Below are positions 1-11,323 of a stretch of 64,000 bases of DNA, one piece after another (position 1 is the first letter of the stretch; every line of letters starts with the position of its first letter). Where the stretch lies: positions 95,948,475-96,012,474 of the forward strand of contig JAKSZU010000002.1 of the NCBI GenBank assembly GCA_026018925.1, in the 5' to 3' direction. A model generated the notes under the pieces. The model was not told the origin of the DNA and searched no databases. It saw only the letters and a program-made list of their open reading frames with translations. Position numbers and translations under genes: made by a program. This stretch comes from Tupaia tana. Its lineage: Eukaryota; Chordata; Mammalia; Scandentia; Tupaiidae.

Positions 1-702
1 ACAGTGCTATAAATTAAATGTTTTTCCAATGTTTTTAGAGGATTAAAAAAGAATCTACTTACAATAAAATTTCAGGAAAAATCTGTTGAAGCATAAGTAT
101 GGAGGAATGTTACCCTTCGACATGACTCCTTTGACCAGCGTGCCACCAGCAAAAAGCCTTCCCTTACCCTTCTCTTGCTTCCACTGCCAACCATTCATTT
201 AGGCAAAGAAATGTAGGGGAAGATGCTGCTGCTCTCAGGGCAGCAAGGAAGGGGGTAAAAGGCCCTTTCCAGCCAGGTACAGAACAGCAACCTCAGCTGT
301 TAGAGGCACCTTGTTTTTTCCCAGTCACTAACCAGAGCCAACAGTTAATCCTCTTGGCTTCTGATTTTGAGCCAAAAATGTCTTCTCCTTCCAGTAAATG
401 GTCTCTAGATGAAGAGCTGTCCCTTTCTCCTACTAGTCTGTGGCAAAAACTGCTGTATCATGAGAGGAAGCACATATTTAAATCACTAGGATTAGTAATA
501 TGAATACCGCTACTCTATTTAATCTGGTCCTTAAAATGAAGTATTAATAACTGAAGCTAACCTCTTTGAATTACTTGTACATCCTTCAGGAGAAAAACAA
601 AGTTATTTTTATAAAGTCAGTCCTGGTAAGTTATAAAAAGAAATGGTTTTTAAACACTTTAAGAATTCTTACTAAAACTCCAATAAGAGCTTCAGCTTCA
701 GC

Positions 703-728
703 ATTACTGTAGCTTAAGCTACAGTAAT
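703..728. repeat. Perfect 26-bp palindrome
   Basis: The half-arm ATTACTGTAGCTT is followed directly by its exact reverse complement, with no loop. Confidence 0.97.
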
Positions 729-2025
729 ATTTTATAAACAGATAAACTTAGCATTAAAACTAAATACATAATTTATAGAAACGCAATATTTGTATAATAC
801 TTATTTGAAAAATACATTTCAAAAAAGCTACTTTGTTGTCCAATAAATTTCATTCAGTTACTATGTTATTGCACATTAATCTATTCCAGAGCAACTTCCA
901 AAATTATTTTGAAGAAGTTCATAATAAAATAAGTATAATAAAATAAAACTTATTTATAAAAGTTATAGCAACTAAGTACAACATTTCAAAAGCCTAAGAG
1001 ATAAGATAAAGTTGGCAAAACAATCAGTTACAGAACTGATTATAGAATAAGAAAGCAAGTCAACAATGGACATAGATTGCTTTCTGGCCCCTTGCTTTAA
1101 AGAATTAGGACTAAGGAACTAGGTCAAGATGATCTCTACGTCAGAGATGAGAAAGCAATACAATGAAAGGCTTGCAATTATAGTTTTTTAGAACAAGGTG
1201 TAGAAATGCCACAGGAGGCTATTGCTTATGGTCAATGTGTTAAATTGTGCTGGGGTTCTACAAATTCAAAGGACAGTTTTGCAAAAGGACCTACTTAACT
1301 TTCTGATCAATCAACTTACCATCCTATCCATCAAGCATCATCCCTAATATCAGCTGCCAAAATCAGATTGGCATCAGAAGTTATAGATAGTTCAGAAAGC
1401 AAATTAATTTGGATTCTTTCCATATATGTTATTGATTTGAAATGTCTATCTGTCCATATTACAAAGATAATATTTTACTGTAATAACTGAAGAGTTTGAA
1501 TTATGTTCCTACGTTAATGAAAGACAATCTGCCTCCTCATGAAGACGACATAAAAAGTAATTACTCCAACGCATTTATTATGATCCAGAATATTACACAC
1601 CTTTAAACTAAAATGGCACATAATATAGTTTAAAAAGGCTTAGTAAAATCCATAAAATTAGCAAATACTTAAAGGACAAGAATTATTACCGTATGGTATA
1701 GAGTTAAGATAAAATTAGCCCAAAGAGACAAGACACAATGAAAAAAATTCATGAACTTTTCCAGAAATGTTTTAGCATGGCACAAAAACAGACTAAACAA
1801 TGCTGTATTGTTATTTCAGACTGCATTCTTGGCCTTGTTCAATTTATTAGGGATTGACAAAGACTGCTCTATACTTCTGTAATAAGAAGATGTCACTCTA
1901 ATTGTTCCCACACTCTTGAATTTTATTTACTTTAATATAAAATGAAAGTATTTATTAAATAACTATAAATTTAAAAATTCCTTACTATTTCAGTTATCTT
2001 TAGCAAAGTATGTTTTCACAATAAA

Positions 2026-2065
2026 AATAGTACATTACATTAATTAATAGTACATTACATTAATT
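2026..2065. repeat. 20-bp tandem duplication near an exon
   Basis: Two identical copies of AATAGTACATTACATTAATT, 22 bp from the donor of FAM135A coding exon 5, inside the intron. Confidence 0.97.
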
Positions 2066-2086
2066 AAAAGTCAATGGTTAGATTTA

Positions 2087-2329
<243 letters not shown>

Positions 2330-2383
2330 CTAAATGACCAAAAACATTTAGTCATTTAATTACTTTTCAAAAATTTAGAATAA

Positions 2384-2648
2384 GGGACCAGGAGTTGGCG
2401 TAACGGCTATGTCACTGGATGCCCATATAGTCAACGGTGGTTCGAGTTCCGGACCCGGTGGTTTAAACTCACGCCAGGTGCATGTGCATGTGTGCCCAAG
2501 ATCCCAAGAGGAGAATGGAGGAGAAGGGATTGTGGCATGGCCATCCCCCCTGGGGGGTGATTTCTCGCTTTCTATCTCTCTGTTTCTCTCTGTTTTTCTG
2601 TCAAACGCACATGCCTGTAGCAAAAACCTCTCAAAAAAAGAAAAAAAA
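2384..2648 (+). mobile_element. Long-class SINE
   Basis: Head GGGACCAGGAGTTGGCG, B box GGTTCGAGTTCC. The duplication TTAGAATAAG flanks it (left copy ending 2383, right copy after the tail). Moderately young. Confidence 0.93.
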
Positions 2649-2744
2649 AACTTAGAATAAGAGAAATTTTTAAAGCAGTAAATTTGCATTAGACACAATA
2701 AGCAACGTAACTACTGAGAAAATAACCAATACTGTGTACAGTTT

Positions 2745-3045
2745 CTATCAGTCCATAATATGAACTATTTTTCTACTCATTTCCCTATAAAATGAACCAT
2801 TTAAAGTTTATTGATACCATCCCTTTATGAGCAAGACAGACAGAGAGTGAGACAGAGAGAGACAGAGAAAGAGAGAGCACTCCCAACAGAGTATTGCTGC
2901 TGTCCTCCACCCCAGTATTCCATCAATTTGGATCCTGGGCACGTGTGTGCAGGCAGTACTCAGAGTTCTCCAGACTTGAATGGGCAACATTCCCATATGG
3001 GAGTGCCTCAAAGAGTGCTGCATTTTACCACTGCACCACTGTACA
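2745..3045 (-). mobile_element. Old-class SINE
   Basis: Reverse tRNA head CCACTGCACCACTGTA and a GA-rich start. An 18-bp duplication, CCAATACTGTGTACAGTT, at 2727-2744 and 3046-3063 defines the insertion. Confidence 0.85.
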
Positions 3046-3237
3046 CCAATACTGTGTACAGTTGGTCCCTAGAAAGAATCCCATCTTAAAGTAAATTTCA
3101 CACCATAAGGAGTACTATTTATTACAAAAGACTGCGGTATTTACACAGGCTGAATCTTATTATAATGAATCCCCCAAAATATTTCAGATTATTTTTACTG
3201 TATAAAATGTTTCAGTTACTGTTCAAAAATAAGACAA

Positions 3238-3492
3238 GGGCCAGTCCGGTAGCCTTGTGGTTAAGGGGAAATGGATCACACATGACTATGGTTCAGATCC
3301 TGGTCCTAGCAGTTTGAAGACACATCAGGTACGTGTGTGTGTGTGTGTGTGTGTCCAAGGTCCAAGGACCTGATGGGATGGGGAAATGGAAAAGGAATTA
3401 CAGTGTGATTGTGTCTCACTTGGGGAGGGTGCCTTCTCCTCTCCCCGCCCAGTAAGTGCTTATGTCCTCTGGCAATGAAAAGAAAAGCCAAT
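3238..3492 (+). mobile_element. Long-class SINE, diverged
   Basis: Head GGGCCAGTCCGGTAGCC with a (GT) run at 3331-3354 replacing the usual CG-rich segment. Confidence 0.8.
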
Positions 3493-3624
3493 GCTTATTA
3501 AGTAAAATACGAGAATTTTATAATAGATATCTGGCCTGTCATTAGATCCACATATATAAAAATGTGAAATAATGTGATGAAAATTATATCCAAATACATT
3601 TTTAAATATTTTTAAAAGTTTCTT

Positions 3625-3815
3625 TTTTTCATGAGAGTGAGCGATAGAAAGACAAGCACACTCAGCACTGTGATTCCCCTATCCCCTGCCCGCTAGCCTT
3701 TCCAGACAGTCAGGATCACGTATCCAGTGTGTACAGATCGACAGGGGAACCAAAGCTGTCATTTTCCACGTGGATCCAGCAACTCTTGAGCAGTGCATTA
3801 CCACTGCACAACTGT
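3625..3815 (-). mobile_element. Old-class SINE
   Basis: GAGAGTGAGCGATAGAAAG to GTGCATTACCACTGCAC; same layout as 2745-3045. Confidence 0.75.
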
Positions 3816-3983
3816 TTTTAAAAAATTGTGACTACCTACAGCTAATGTACTCATTTTAACTTACTCTATTTAAAGAATTCCAACTTGGGTAAACAGAAGA
3901 AGAAAAGAAAAACTTATGGATTTCTTCATAAGAAACAAGTATCACAGATAACTAGTAGCCATTATATAGAAAATTCTTATTCT

Positions 3984-4222
3984 GGGCCAGCTGGTGGCAT
4001 GGTGGTTATAGTGGCTCAATCTCCTAAGACTGACTACACGGTTCAAGTACAAGATCCATTGGCTTGAAAAACACACCAATGTTTGTATGCACATGCCCAA
4101 AATGCTAAAGGAGAAATGGAGAAGAGATGTCAATGTGACCTTCCCTCACGGGGACTGCTTTTTCACTTTACCTCTCTCTCCCACTCTCTCAGGTGAGTGC
4201 ACTTGCCCTATAATACATTAAA
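3984..4222 (+). mobile_element. Long-class SINE, tail hit by another SINE
   Basis: Head GGGCCAGCTGGTGGCATGG. Its right target duplication (CTTATTCT) lies beyond the next SINE, near 4502, so the next SINE landed in its tail. Confidence 0.85.
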
Positions 4223-4233
4223 AATGAATGAAT

Positions 4234-4495
4234 GGGGATCAACAGATGGCGTAATGGTTACATCACTGGACTATCACATGGTCAACCTCTGTTCAAGTCC
4301 TGGACCTGGAGGCTTGAAACTCATGCCAGGCACATGCACCTGAATGCCCAAAATCCAATGAGAAAGGAGGAGAAGAGATTGTGGCGTGGCCATCCCCTTG
4401 AGGGGGGGGGAATTTTTCATTTTCGGTCTCTCTGACTCTCCAGAGAACACAAGCACCCTACTGCAAAAATCTCTCTTAAAAAAAAAAAAGAATAA
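4234..4495 (+). mobile_element. Long-class SINE nested in a SINE tail
   Basis: Head GGGGATCAACAGATGGCG, tail of A and AATAAATAAA. Sits in the tail of the copy at 3984. Confidence 0.88.
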
Positions 4496-4572
4496 ATAAA
4501 TCTTATTCTTCCACAATAGTGAAGAAGCCTCCTGAAGTAGGCCTTTCAGTAATGTGACTATTTAACACTTAT

Positions 4573-4832
4573 CTTTTTATTTTTTTTTTAAGGTTTTTCT
4601 CATAGAGTGTTTGTGTTTACTGGAGAGAGACAGAGAGGGAGAGAGAGAGTCCACCCCTCCCAGAAAGGGATAGCCATGTCACAGTCACTTCTCTCCCATT
4701 CTCCTCTCAGGATTTTGGGCATGCATACATATGCGCTCAGAGTGATTTTCAAGCCACAGGGTCTATGACTCAAAGTGCAGTTAGCCATGTGGGAGTCCAG
4801 TACCTTAACCACAATGCCACCTGCTGGCCCCT
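4573..4832 (-). mobile_element. Long-class SINE
   Basis: T-tract, CT-rich body reversed, ending GCCACCTGCTGGCCCC. Imperfect flanking CACTTATCTT / CATTTATCTT. Confidence 0.88.
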
Positions 4833-5540
4833 AGTCATTTATCTTACATGAACTTTGAGTTTATGTTCAGTTCTCAAGAAGTATTTCTAAAATTAATTTA
4901 AATGGCAAAAAAACCCAAAAACAAAACAAAAAAAAACAAAACAAAACCTAAAACCAAAAAGCCCTCTAGAAGTAAAATTATTAAATGGATAGCTGATTTT
5001 CATTTTAAATAAATACAAGCACAATTTGTCCCTAAAATATACAACTATGTCCAGATGTGTGGGCAAGTCCAGTCCTAAAAGTTTCTCAAGGGTTCTAGAA
5101 TTTCATGATCTAGAAAAAGCTGCCAAACACAAGAGTCATTGGCTTTGGCCATTTGTGGACTATCAACTCAGGCCCATGTAAGGAGGGTATAACTGAGGCC
5201 ACCAAGAAAGATTAGCCAGTGACACAGCAAAAAGGAGCCAGGCATATTCAAACGTCAAACAGTAGTGATATTCTACCAACAGCGCAATTTCTAGAGTTTA
5301 GAAAAATGGTCCGTATTTTTTCAACTTGTCTGATTTTGTTACCTGGATCTCAGGCAATCAACATGGGTGTAAAAGAGCAGGCCTAACCTTTGTCATAAGA
5401 CTTCCCCAGAAAATAGGAACAGTTCGAAATAAGTGAGAAGGGAACAGGCTATATTTGAAGAAGAAAATGGGGACTCTAATGCTAATCAGCAACAGTCAGG
5501 AGTACCTAAAGATTTTGTAACTGTTTGGTTAGCCTACTTA

Positions 5541-5924
<384 letters not shown>

Positions 5925-6014
5925 TTAAAAATATGAAGTTTGATTGTATTATTCTAGGCTTATAACCCTTTTATACAGCAATAGTAGAACACTTCTGAAA
6001 GTTTACTAATTTCT

Positions 6015-6220
6015 TCTTTTTTTTTTTTCACAAAAAAAGCCAAGACCAGTTTTATTCAGACTCCAAGAATGAGTGATAAAACCTTTCTATTCCAACTAGA
6101 CAGAAAATGAATATGTACATGGCAAGATGGAAATAGTTTAGTGATTATTCACCAAAATTCACAGGAGAATTTTAAATGTATTCCACTACTTATTATTACC
6201 ATGTCTTTTTTTTTTTAAGG

Positions 6221-6263
<43 letters not shown>

Positions 6264-7594
6264 TGCAGGAGAGAGACAGAGAGGGAAAGTGAGAAATCAC
6301 CTCCTGCGGGGATGGCCTCGCTGTAATCCCTTCTCTTCCTGGGATTGGGGGCATGCACACATACACACCCAGTGTGGCTTTCAAGCTGCTGGGTCCGGAC
6401 TTTAACCATGGTTGGCCATATGAGAGTCCAGCGCCTTAACCACTATGCCCTCTGCTGGCCTCACCACCATGTCTTTTGTAATATAACCAGTCAAAATTTC
6501 TGGCTATTTCACCTACTTAAAAGTAGATATAGGGAACAACCTAAGTCTTAGCAGCTTCAAGCTACAGTGTGAACCTGTCAAAGCTCTCTTGGAAGAATTC
6601 TTTTTGAAAGCAGATCACCTGTTCAGAAGATGCTTAAGGCCCATACACCTTTCTTCTTCCAGCTAGCCAAAAGATAATGAAATACTTTGGAATGCCCTAA
6701 GAAACCCCAAAATTTAGTCAAGGCACATGAAACAGGCTGCACGTCATCTAGGTGTGACTAATGTCAAGAGTTTTGAGAAAGACATTAAATTCATGGAATC
6801 CTTGCAGGACTAATCATGAAGCACCAGTACATAAGTTTGCATTAACAGGAAGTCTGGAACCAGTACTTCTGTCTAAGGGGCCTTTATAGGCTTTGGTTTA
6901 GAAGAAGATGATCTTTCTGTGCTTCGAGTTGGGGATCTGCCCCTTTGACTTTAACCTCCGAACAGCCTCCCTCATGTGTTTGGGTTGTAGCGGCAGCAGT
7001 TTTCCCCACTTCTCACACACATCCAGGGCTTCTTCTACCACCTCCTCGATGAAAACTTTGGAAATACCAGACATAGCAAAGACAACATTCTGAGACACAG
7101 AAGTGCCAGTGATGGACTGGATCAGCCTTTTAATGGCTGCCTTGGGGAAAGCGGACCGGTGATACATCTTGTAACGGTTCAGCTGCTCTTCGGAAAAAGA
7201 AGAAACCAGGATTTGTATCTTCTGAATCTCAATCTCATCCACCTTCTGCTTTTTCTCTTTCTTTTCTTTGGTATCTATTTTCAGTTTTTTGGCCACAGGA
7301 GTAAGTAATGATGAATCTTCTCTTTCAACTGCTGTTAAATCTGAGACATCCCAAGTCTTAGGCTCCCCTTCCTCCACTGCGGCTTCTTTCAAGTCCGCAT
7401 CCCCATCTCCATCAGTTTTCTCCGGGAGTCCATCCGTATCCATAGTCCCCAGTTCCTGGGGAGCAGCGGGCGTCTCCTCTAACTCCCCCGCCTCTCCATC
7501 TCTCTCGGTGGGCGACTTGTAGGCACTGTCCATCTAGGCCAGGATCGGAGAGAAGCGATGACCATCTGGATAGAGGCAGGAGCTCGGCACTCCC
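6015..7594 (-). CDS. TAF11: TAF11 processed retrocopy with intact 211-codon frame
   Basis: An intronless copy of the TAF11 mRNA, encoding the TFIID subunit that pairs with TAF13 through a histone fold. The coding frame is 6898-7533 on the minus strand. Its 211 codons, from [13 protein letters not shown] to SKHRKIIFF, equal the human protein length with no stop or frameshift. An acidic N-terminus and a lysine-rich linker ([14 protein letters not shown]) precede the histone fold (about residues 113-200, with [16 protein letters not shown] and [12 protein letters not shown]). Against the human protein as I recall it, non-conservative changes fall in the fold, for example E to K in NRYKMY, I to F in NVVFAM and G to E before EVVEEA. 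This suggests relaxed constraint. About 60 nt of 5' UTR, a 3' UTR broken by a SINE (6205-6463), AATAAA at 6051-6056 and an A-tail (6015-6028) complete the retrocopy. It lacks a parental promoter; expression is unknown. Confidence 0.9.
6205..6463 (-). mobile_element. Long-class SINE inside the TAF11 3' UTR
   Basis: Flanked by ACCATGTCTTTT at about 6199-6210 and 6467-6478. The sequence on both sides is continuous TAF11 3' UTR. It carries a (GT)20 run at 6221-6261. It is younger than the retrocopy unless the parental mRNA already carried it. Confidence 0.9.
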
Positions 7595-7843
7595 TTCTTT
7601 TTTTTTTGAGAGAGAGAGATTTTTGCTATAGGGCATGTGCACACGCCTGACAGAAAGAGGCAGAGAGAAATTACCCCCCAGGGGGTGGCCACATGCAATC
7701 CCTTCTCCATTCTCCTTCTTGGGATCTTGGGCATGCATGCACACGCGCCAGGCCTGAGTTTTAAGCCGCCTGGTCCAGGACTTGAATTACGGTAGACTAT
7801 GTGGTAGTCCAGCTACATAACCATTACATCATCTGCTGGTCCC
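7595..7843 (-). mobile_element. Long-class SINE upstream of the TAF11 retrocopy
   Basis: The minus-strand SINE has head AGGGACCAGCAGATGATG and an A-tail ending AAAAGAA that abuts the 5' end of the TAF11 copy. The SINE's own target duplication, TTTACTAATTTCT, is split: one copy at 7850-7862 and the other at 6002-6014 beyond the TAF11 poly(A). The SINE tail motif ending AAAAGAA recurs after the TAF11 poly(A). The simplest reading is that TAF11 inserted into this SINE's tail. The degraded A and B boxes (GATGTAATGGTTATG; AATTCAAGTCC) face TAF11. Confidence 0.9.
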
Positions 7844-8029
7844 TGGATATTTACTAATTTCTATGATAAAACAATAAATAAGTATATTATAGCAACTATA
7901 AAATTCTTATGTGACTTATTTTTATCTGAAAAGTAAATGAGAAAATCTCAAGGAAGATATTTTTGAGTGAATAATTGATCTGTATATTGCAGAAGAAAGC
8001 AATTCAGTTTTCCATAACTGAATAATAAA

Positions 8030-8830
8030 GACTTTGGCCTTTGTCTTGGTTGTTAAAAGGTAACTTTCTGTTTCCAGTGTCTGGGAAATAACCTCAAAAT
8101 CCTTGATGTGTCTTGATAGTTTAAGCTAATGATGTGATGCATGGTGGGTCTCTAGATAGTTTATACAAGGAGATGAGGAGGGTTGAGAGCTGGCCACACC
8201 ACTAAGACCAATCATGTGATTATAGAGTTGGGCTTTGAGCCAATGATATAAACCTAATATCCAAGGAGGGGAAGAGGACTGATGATTGAGCCATATGGGT
8301 GATGGTTCAATCAACATGCCTGTATAATAAATTATGAAAAATAGCTCTGGCTATTGAAGTTTAGGTGAATTTCCCTGGTTGACAATACTCTACATATATA
8401 TGTTTTTATTTGGGGGGAAGGGTAACATCTGACTCCAAGGGAAACAACAATGGAAGCTTCCTATCTGGGATCCTTCCAGACCAGCCCTATGCATCTCTCT
8501 TTACTATAAATACAATTTTAACAGAAAGGACTTCACTTTCTTGAGTTTTCTACATTGTTCCAGTGAATTTTCAAACATTAATTATAATGGGAACCTCCAA
8601 ATTTGTAATCCAATAGTCAAAAGTGAGGATAGCTTTCAGACCACTGAACTAGGGGCTGGTATTTGAAGTGAGGGCAGTCTTGTGAAGGACTGTCCTTGAC
8701 CTGTGAAGTCTGGTTTATCTCTAGGTCATTCATGTCAGGGAATTATAACAGGCCACTTGCTGTCATGGTCTTATTATCCTATCCCCTAGAAATTGCATTA
8801 CGTGAAAAATAGCTGAAGAGACTACGGTTG
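8030..8830 (+). mobile_element. LTR relic, family uncertain (ERV type)
   Basis: An ancient, decayed block of about 800 bp with the layout of an endogenous-retrovirus LTR: paired ACCAATCATGTGATTATAGA and ATGCCTGTATAATAAATTAT landmarks and an AATAAA-like signal. I cannot name the subfamily. No internal viral genes are seen. Confidence 0.5.
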
Positions 8831-8899
8831 ATTTAAGCTAAAGACCAGGCAAGATAGGCAAGGAGCCTGAACTGGAATATCAGAATTCAGCTGGAGTAA

Positions 8900-9640
8900 T
8901 GAGGGTGTTGTCAATGCAGGGTGGTGGTCTGACATCAGAGTGAAGTGAAGAGTGGAGTGAAAATAGCAGACTAGAGTGAAGTGTTAGAAGCAGAGCAATG
9001 TGAGGAGGGCAATTTAAGTGATAGGTGACTTAGAGTGAGGTACTGGGAGCCCAAGTACGATGAGAAGGGCAACTGCATAAGAGAGCACCTGAGGCAGGGA
9101 AGTTGAACTCAACAGGTAAGAAGGGCGTCCTTGAAGAGGGGTGGCATGATGGAAGGTGGAAGAGTCTAGAAGGTGGGGGTGGGGGGAGGCTAGCCAATGG
9201 TGTGGTGGCTAAGGTGTTAGATCCCACATGGCCGACTACACAGTTCAAGTCCTAGACCCAGCAGCTTGAAAAACATGTAAGGCACATGTATGTGTGTGCC
9301 CAAAATCCCAAAGGAGAATGGAGAAGGGACTGTGGCATGGCCACCCCCCCCCCCCCCGGGTCTATTTTTCTCTGTCTTTTTCTTTCTCTGTTTCTCCAGT
9401 GAACGCACATCCATGTGGAAGTGAGGGCAGAGGAGGAGGTGGGTAGTGGAAGCCTGACATATCCTAATGGAGTCCAAATGAAGAGAGAACATTCCTGCAG
9501 AAGAAACTTGACAGAAGGCATTAAGAAGCCCAAGTGAGGTGAGGACAGTGTCCACACGGCAAGTTACCTGGCGTAAGGTGAAGCCCAAGGAGAGCATCGG
9601 TGAGAGAAGAAACAGTGACAGGAAATTGCCACACATAAGG
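8900..9640 (+). repeat. Degenerate purine-rich tandem repeat
   Basis: GAGGAGGGCAATT, GAGAAGGGCAACT and AAGAAGGGCGTCC recur at about 9003, 9061 and 9118, a spacing of about 58 bp. AGCCCAAG recurs at about 9049, 9527 and 9580. Interrupted by the SINE at 9188. Confidence 0.5.
9188..9408 (+). mobile_element. Long-class SINE in a purine-rich repeat region
   Basis: GCTAGCCAATGGTGTGGTGGC head, poly-C run at 9346-9358, end near CCAGTGAACGCACA. A-tail lost. Confidence 0.8.
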
Positions 9641-9837
9641 GACTGATTAAATAAAAAAAATTAATGATAATGAGAGATAGTTTCCTTACTGTCATAGAAA
9701 GGATGAAAACATATGGAAAGGTAATACAAATATAGAATGAGTCCTGTGGTAAAGGACTGAAATTAGAAATACTAATGTGAACTTACGGTTTTCAATACAT
9801 ATTTAGATAAAGACAGACATAAATCTGTCTATGTGTG

Positions 9838-9862
9838 TGTAAATATATATATATGTATATAC

Positions 9863-9897
<35 letters not shown>

Positions 9898-9932
9898 TAC
9901 ACACACACACACATATATGCCTGTATATATAC
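9838..9932. repeat. Compound AT/AC microsatellite
   Basis: AATATATATA, then ACATATATAT and long ACACAC runs. Confidence 0.95.
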
Positions 9933-10329
9933 ATGTACTCACTAGCTTTATTCACTAGAAAAGGATTGGGAGTGGCACAACTGCAAAGATTGGGTTCAGG
10001 TACTATTCTCCATTAAAAGGAACCAGGGCTTTGGAGAAATGGCTGATTTCAGAGCTAGGGCACAGGCAGGGCATGTCCTCAACATCTTTTCATATTAGCA
10101 AATAAGAAAGTGCTAAGAGAATGTGAGGACACACAAAAGGACAGTGAAGTTAGTTTGAAGAGGCTGCCCTGGCAACATTTGGGTTGAAAGGAGCATCAAA
10201 ATAACAGTAATGGTTTACCATCCACTGAATACACAGAAATCCCTAAGTACATTCTGGTATAAACAAACAAGTGAAGGAGAAAATCGTTAGTTTGATAAGG
10301 AACAGAATACTTAATTGCAAAAAAAAAAA

Positions 10330-11040
10330 AAAAAAAAAAAAAAAGAGTAACTTTACAGTGGAGAAACCTGGCAGAGAGCACCTTGATCAAATGGTCCAAG
10401 TTAACATCATCAGTAATGAGACAAATAGAAATTGCGTCCCCTCTAATAACAATGTAACAAGAACACAGCATCACTTCTGAAATATTCCTGCTGAGGATGC
10501 ATAAACTGAATCTAATCATGAAAAAAAAAATAACAGACCAACAGAGAATAAAGGACATTCTTTCATGTTGTCAGAAAAGTCATGACACATTTTTGCATAG
10601 AAATGGAAAAATATGTCATTACTTGACCGACAATCCAATACAAAGTAACAGGCTGGAGTCTTCAAAATTATTAGTGTTGCAGATGTCAAAGAAAGACTGA
10701 GGAACTGTTCCAAGATGAAGGAGACTCAAAGAAAGAAGGACTAAATACAGTGCATGCTTCTGAACTGAATCATTTTGTTAGGAAAGACTCTACTGGGACA
10801 ACTAGCAAAACGTGAGAGAGGCTGAGCTTAAGACGGTAGTAACATATCAAGGTTCACATCTTGATTTTGATAGCTGTATCAGGACTATGGAGGAGAATAT
10901 TCTTCTTTGGAGGAAATACACTATTTGGGATAATGAAGCATCATGTTGGCAAAACTTCTTTTAAATGGCTCAAGGAAAAAAATACCATACTTGCAACTTT
11001 TCTGTACCTTTGAAATGTTTCAAAAAATGTATTTAAAGGG
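10330..11040 (+). mobile_element. Ancient L1 3' end (L1M type)
   Basis: It contains the familiar AAAGAAAGACTGAGGAACTG, TTTTGATAGCTGTA and CTTGCAACTTTTCTGTA order of old L1 3' UTRs. It is interrupted by the MITE at 10563. A 28-base A run at about 10318-10344 stands at its left. Confidence 0.7.
10563..10638. mobile_element. 80-bp mariner-type MITE, copy 1
   Basis: Near-palindromic: GTTGTCAGAAAAGTCATGAC at one end, ATTACTTGACCGACAATCCAA at the other. TA follows the right end; the left end is decayed. It interrupts an L1 3' end, so it is younger than that L1. Confidence 0.75.
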
Positions 11041-11063
11041 AAACTAAGCAGATAACAAAACTT

Positions 11064-11323
11064 TTTTTCTTTCTTTCTTTCTTTTTTTTTTTTTAAGTTT
11101 CTCTATAGGGCATGTGTTTGCCAGAGAAAGAGAGAAGAAAAATGAGAAAGAACTTCCCCAGTCCCAGGGTAGATGGCCATACCACAATCCCTTCTCCTCC
11201 AGTTTTCTCAGGATTTTGGGCATACGTTCCTGGTGTGATTTTCAAGTCACTGGGTCCAGAACTCTATTGTGAAGTCGGCCATGTGGGATCTAGTGCTTTA
11301 ACTTCCATGTCACCAGCTAGCCC
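11064..11323 (-). mobile_element. Long-class SINE
   Basis: (TTTC)n and T-tract, then TATAGGGCATGTGT, ending ATGTCACCAGCTAGCCC. Confidence 0.88.

Noticed and set aside
2384-2460. tRNA-like A and B boxes at many places
   Set aside because: Each is the head of a SINE with a body and tail, lacks a foldable anticodon arm, and is not a functional tRNA gene.
7595-7843. Independent SINE insertion at the TAF11 5' end
   Set aside because: No target duplication flanks the SINE alone: GCACTCCC on one side and GGATATTTAC on the other do not match. The duplication flanks SINE and TAF11 together.
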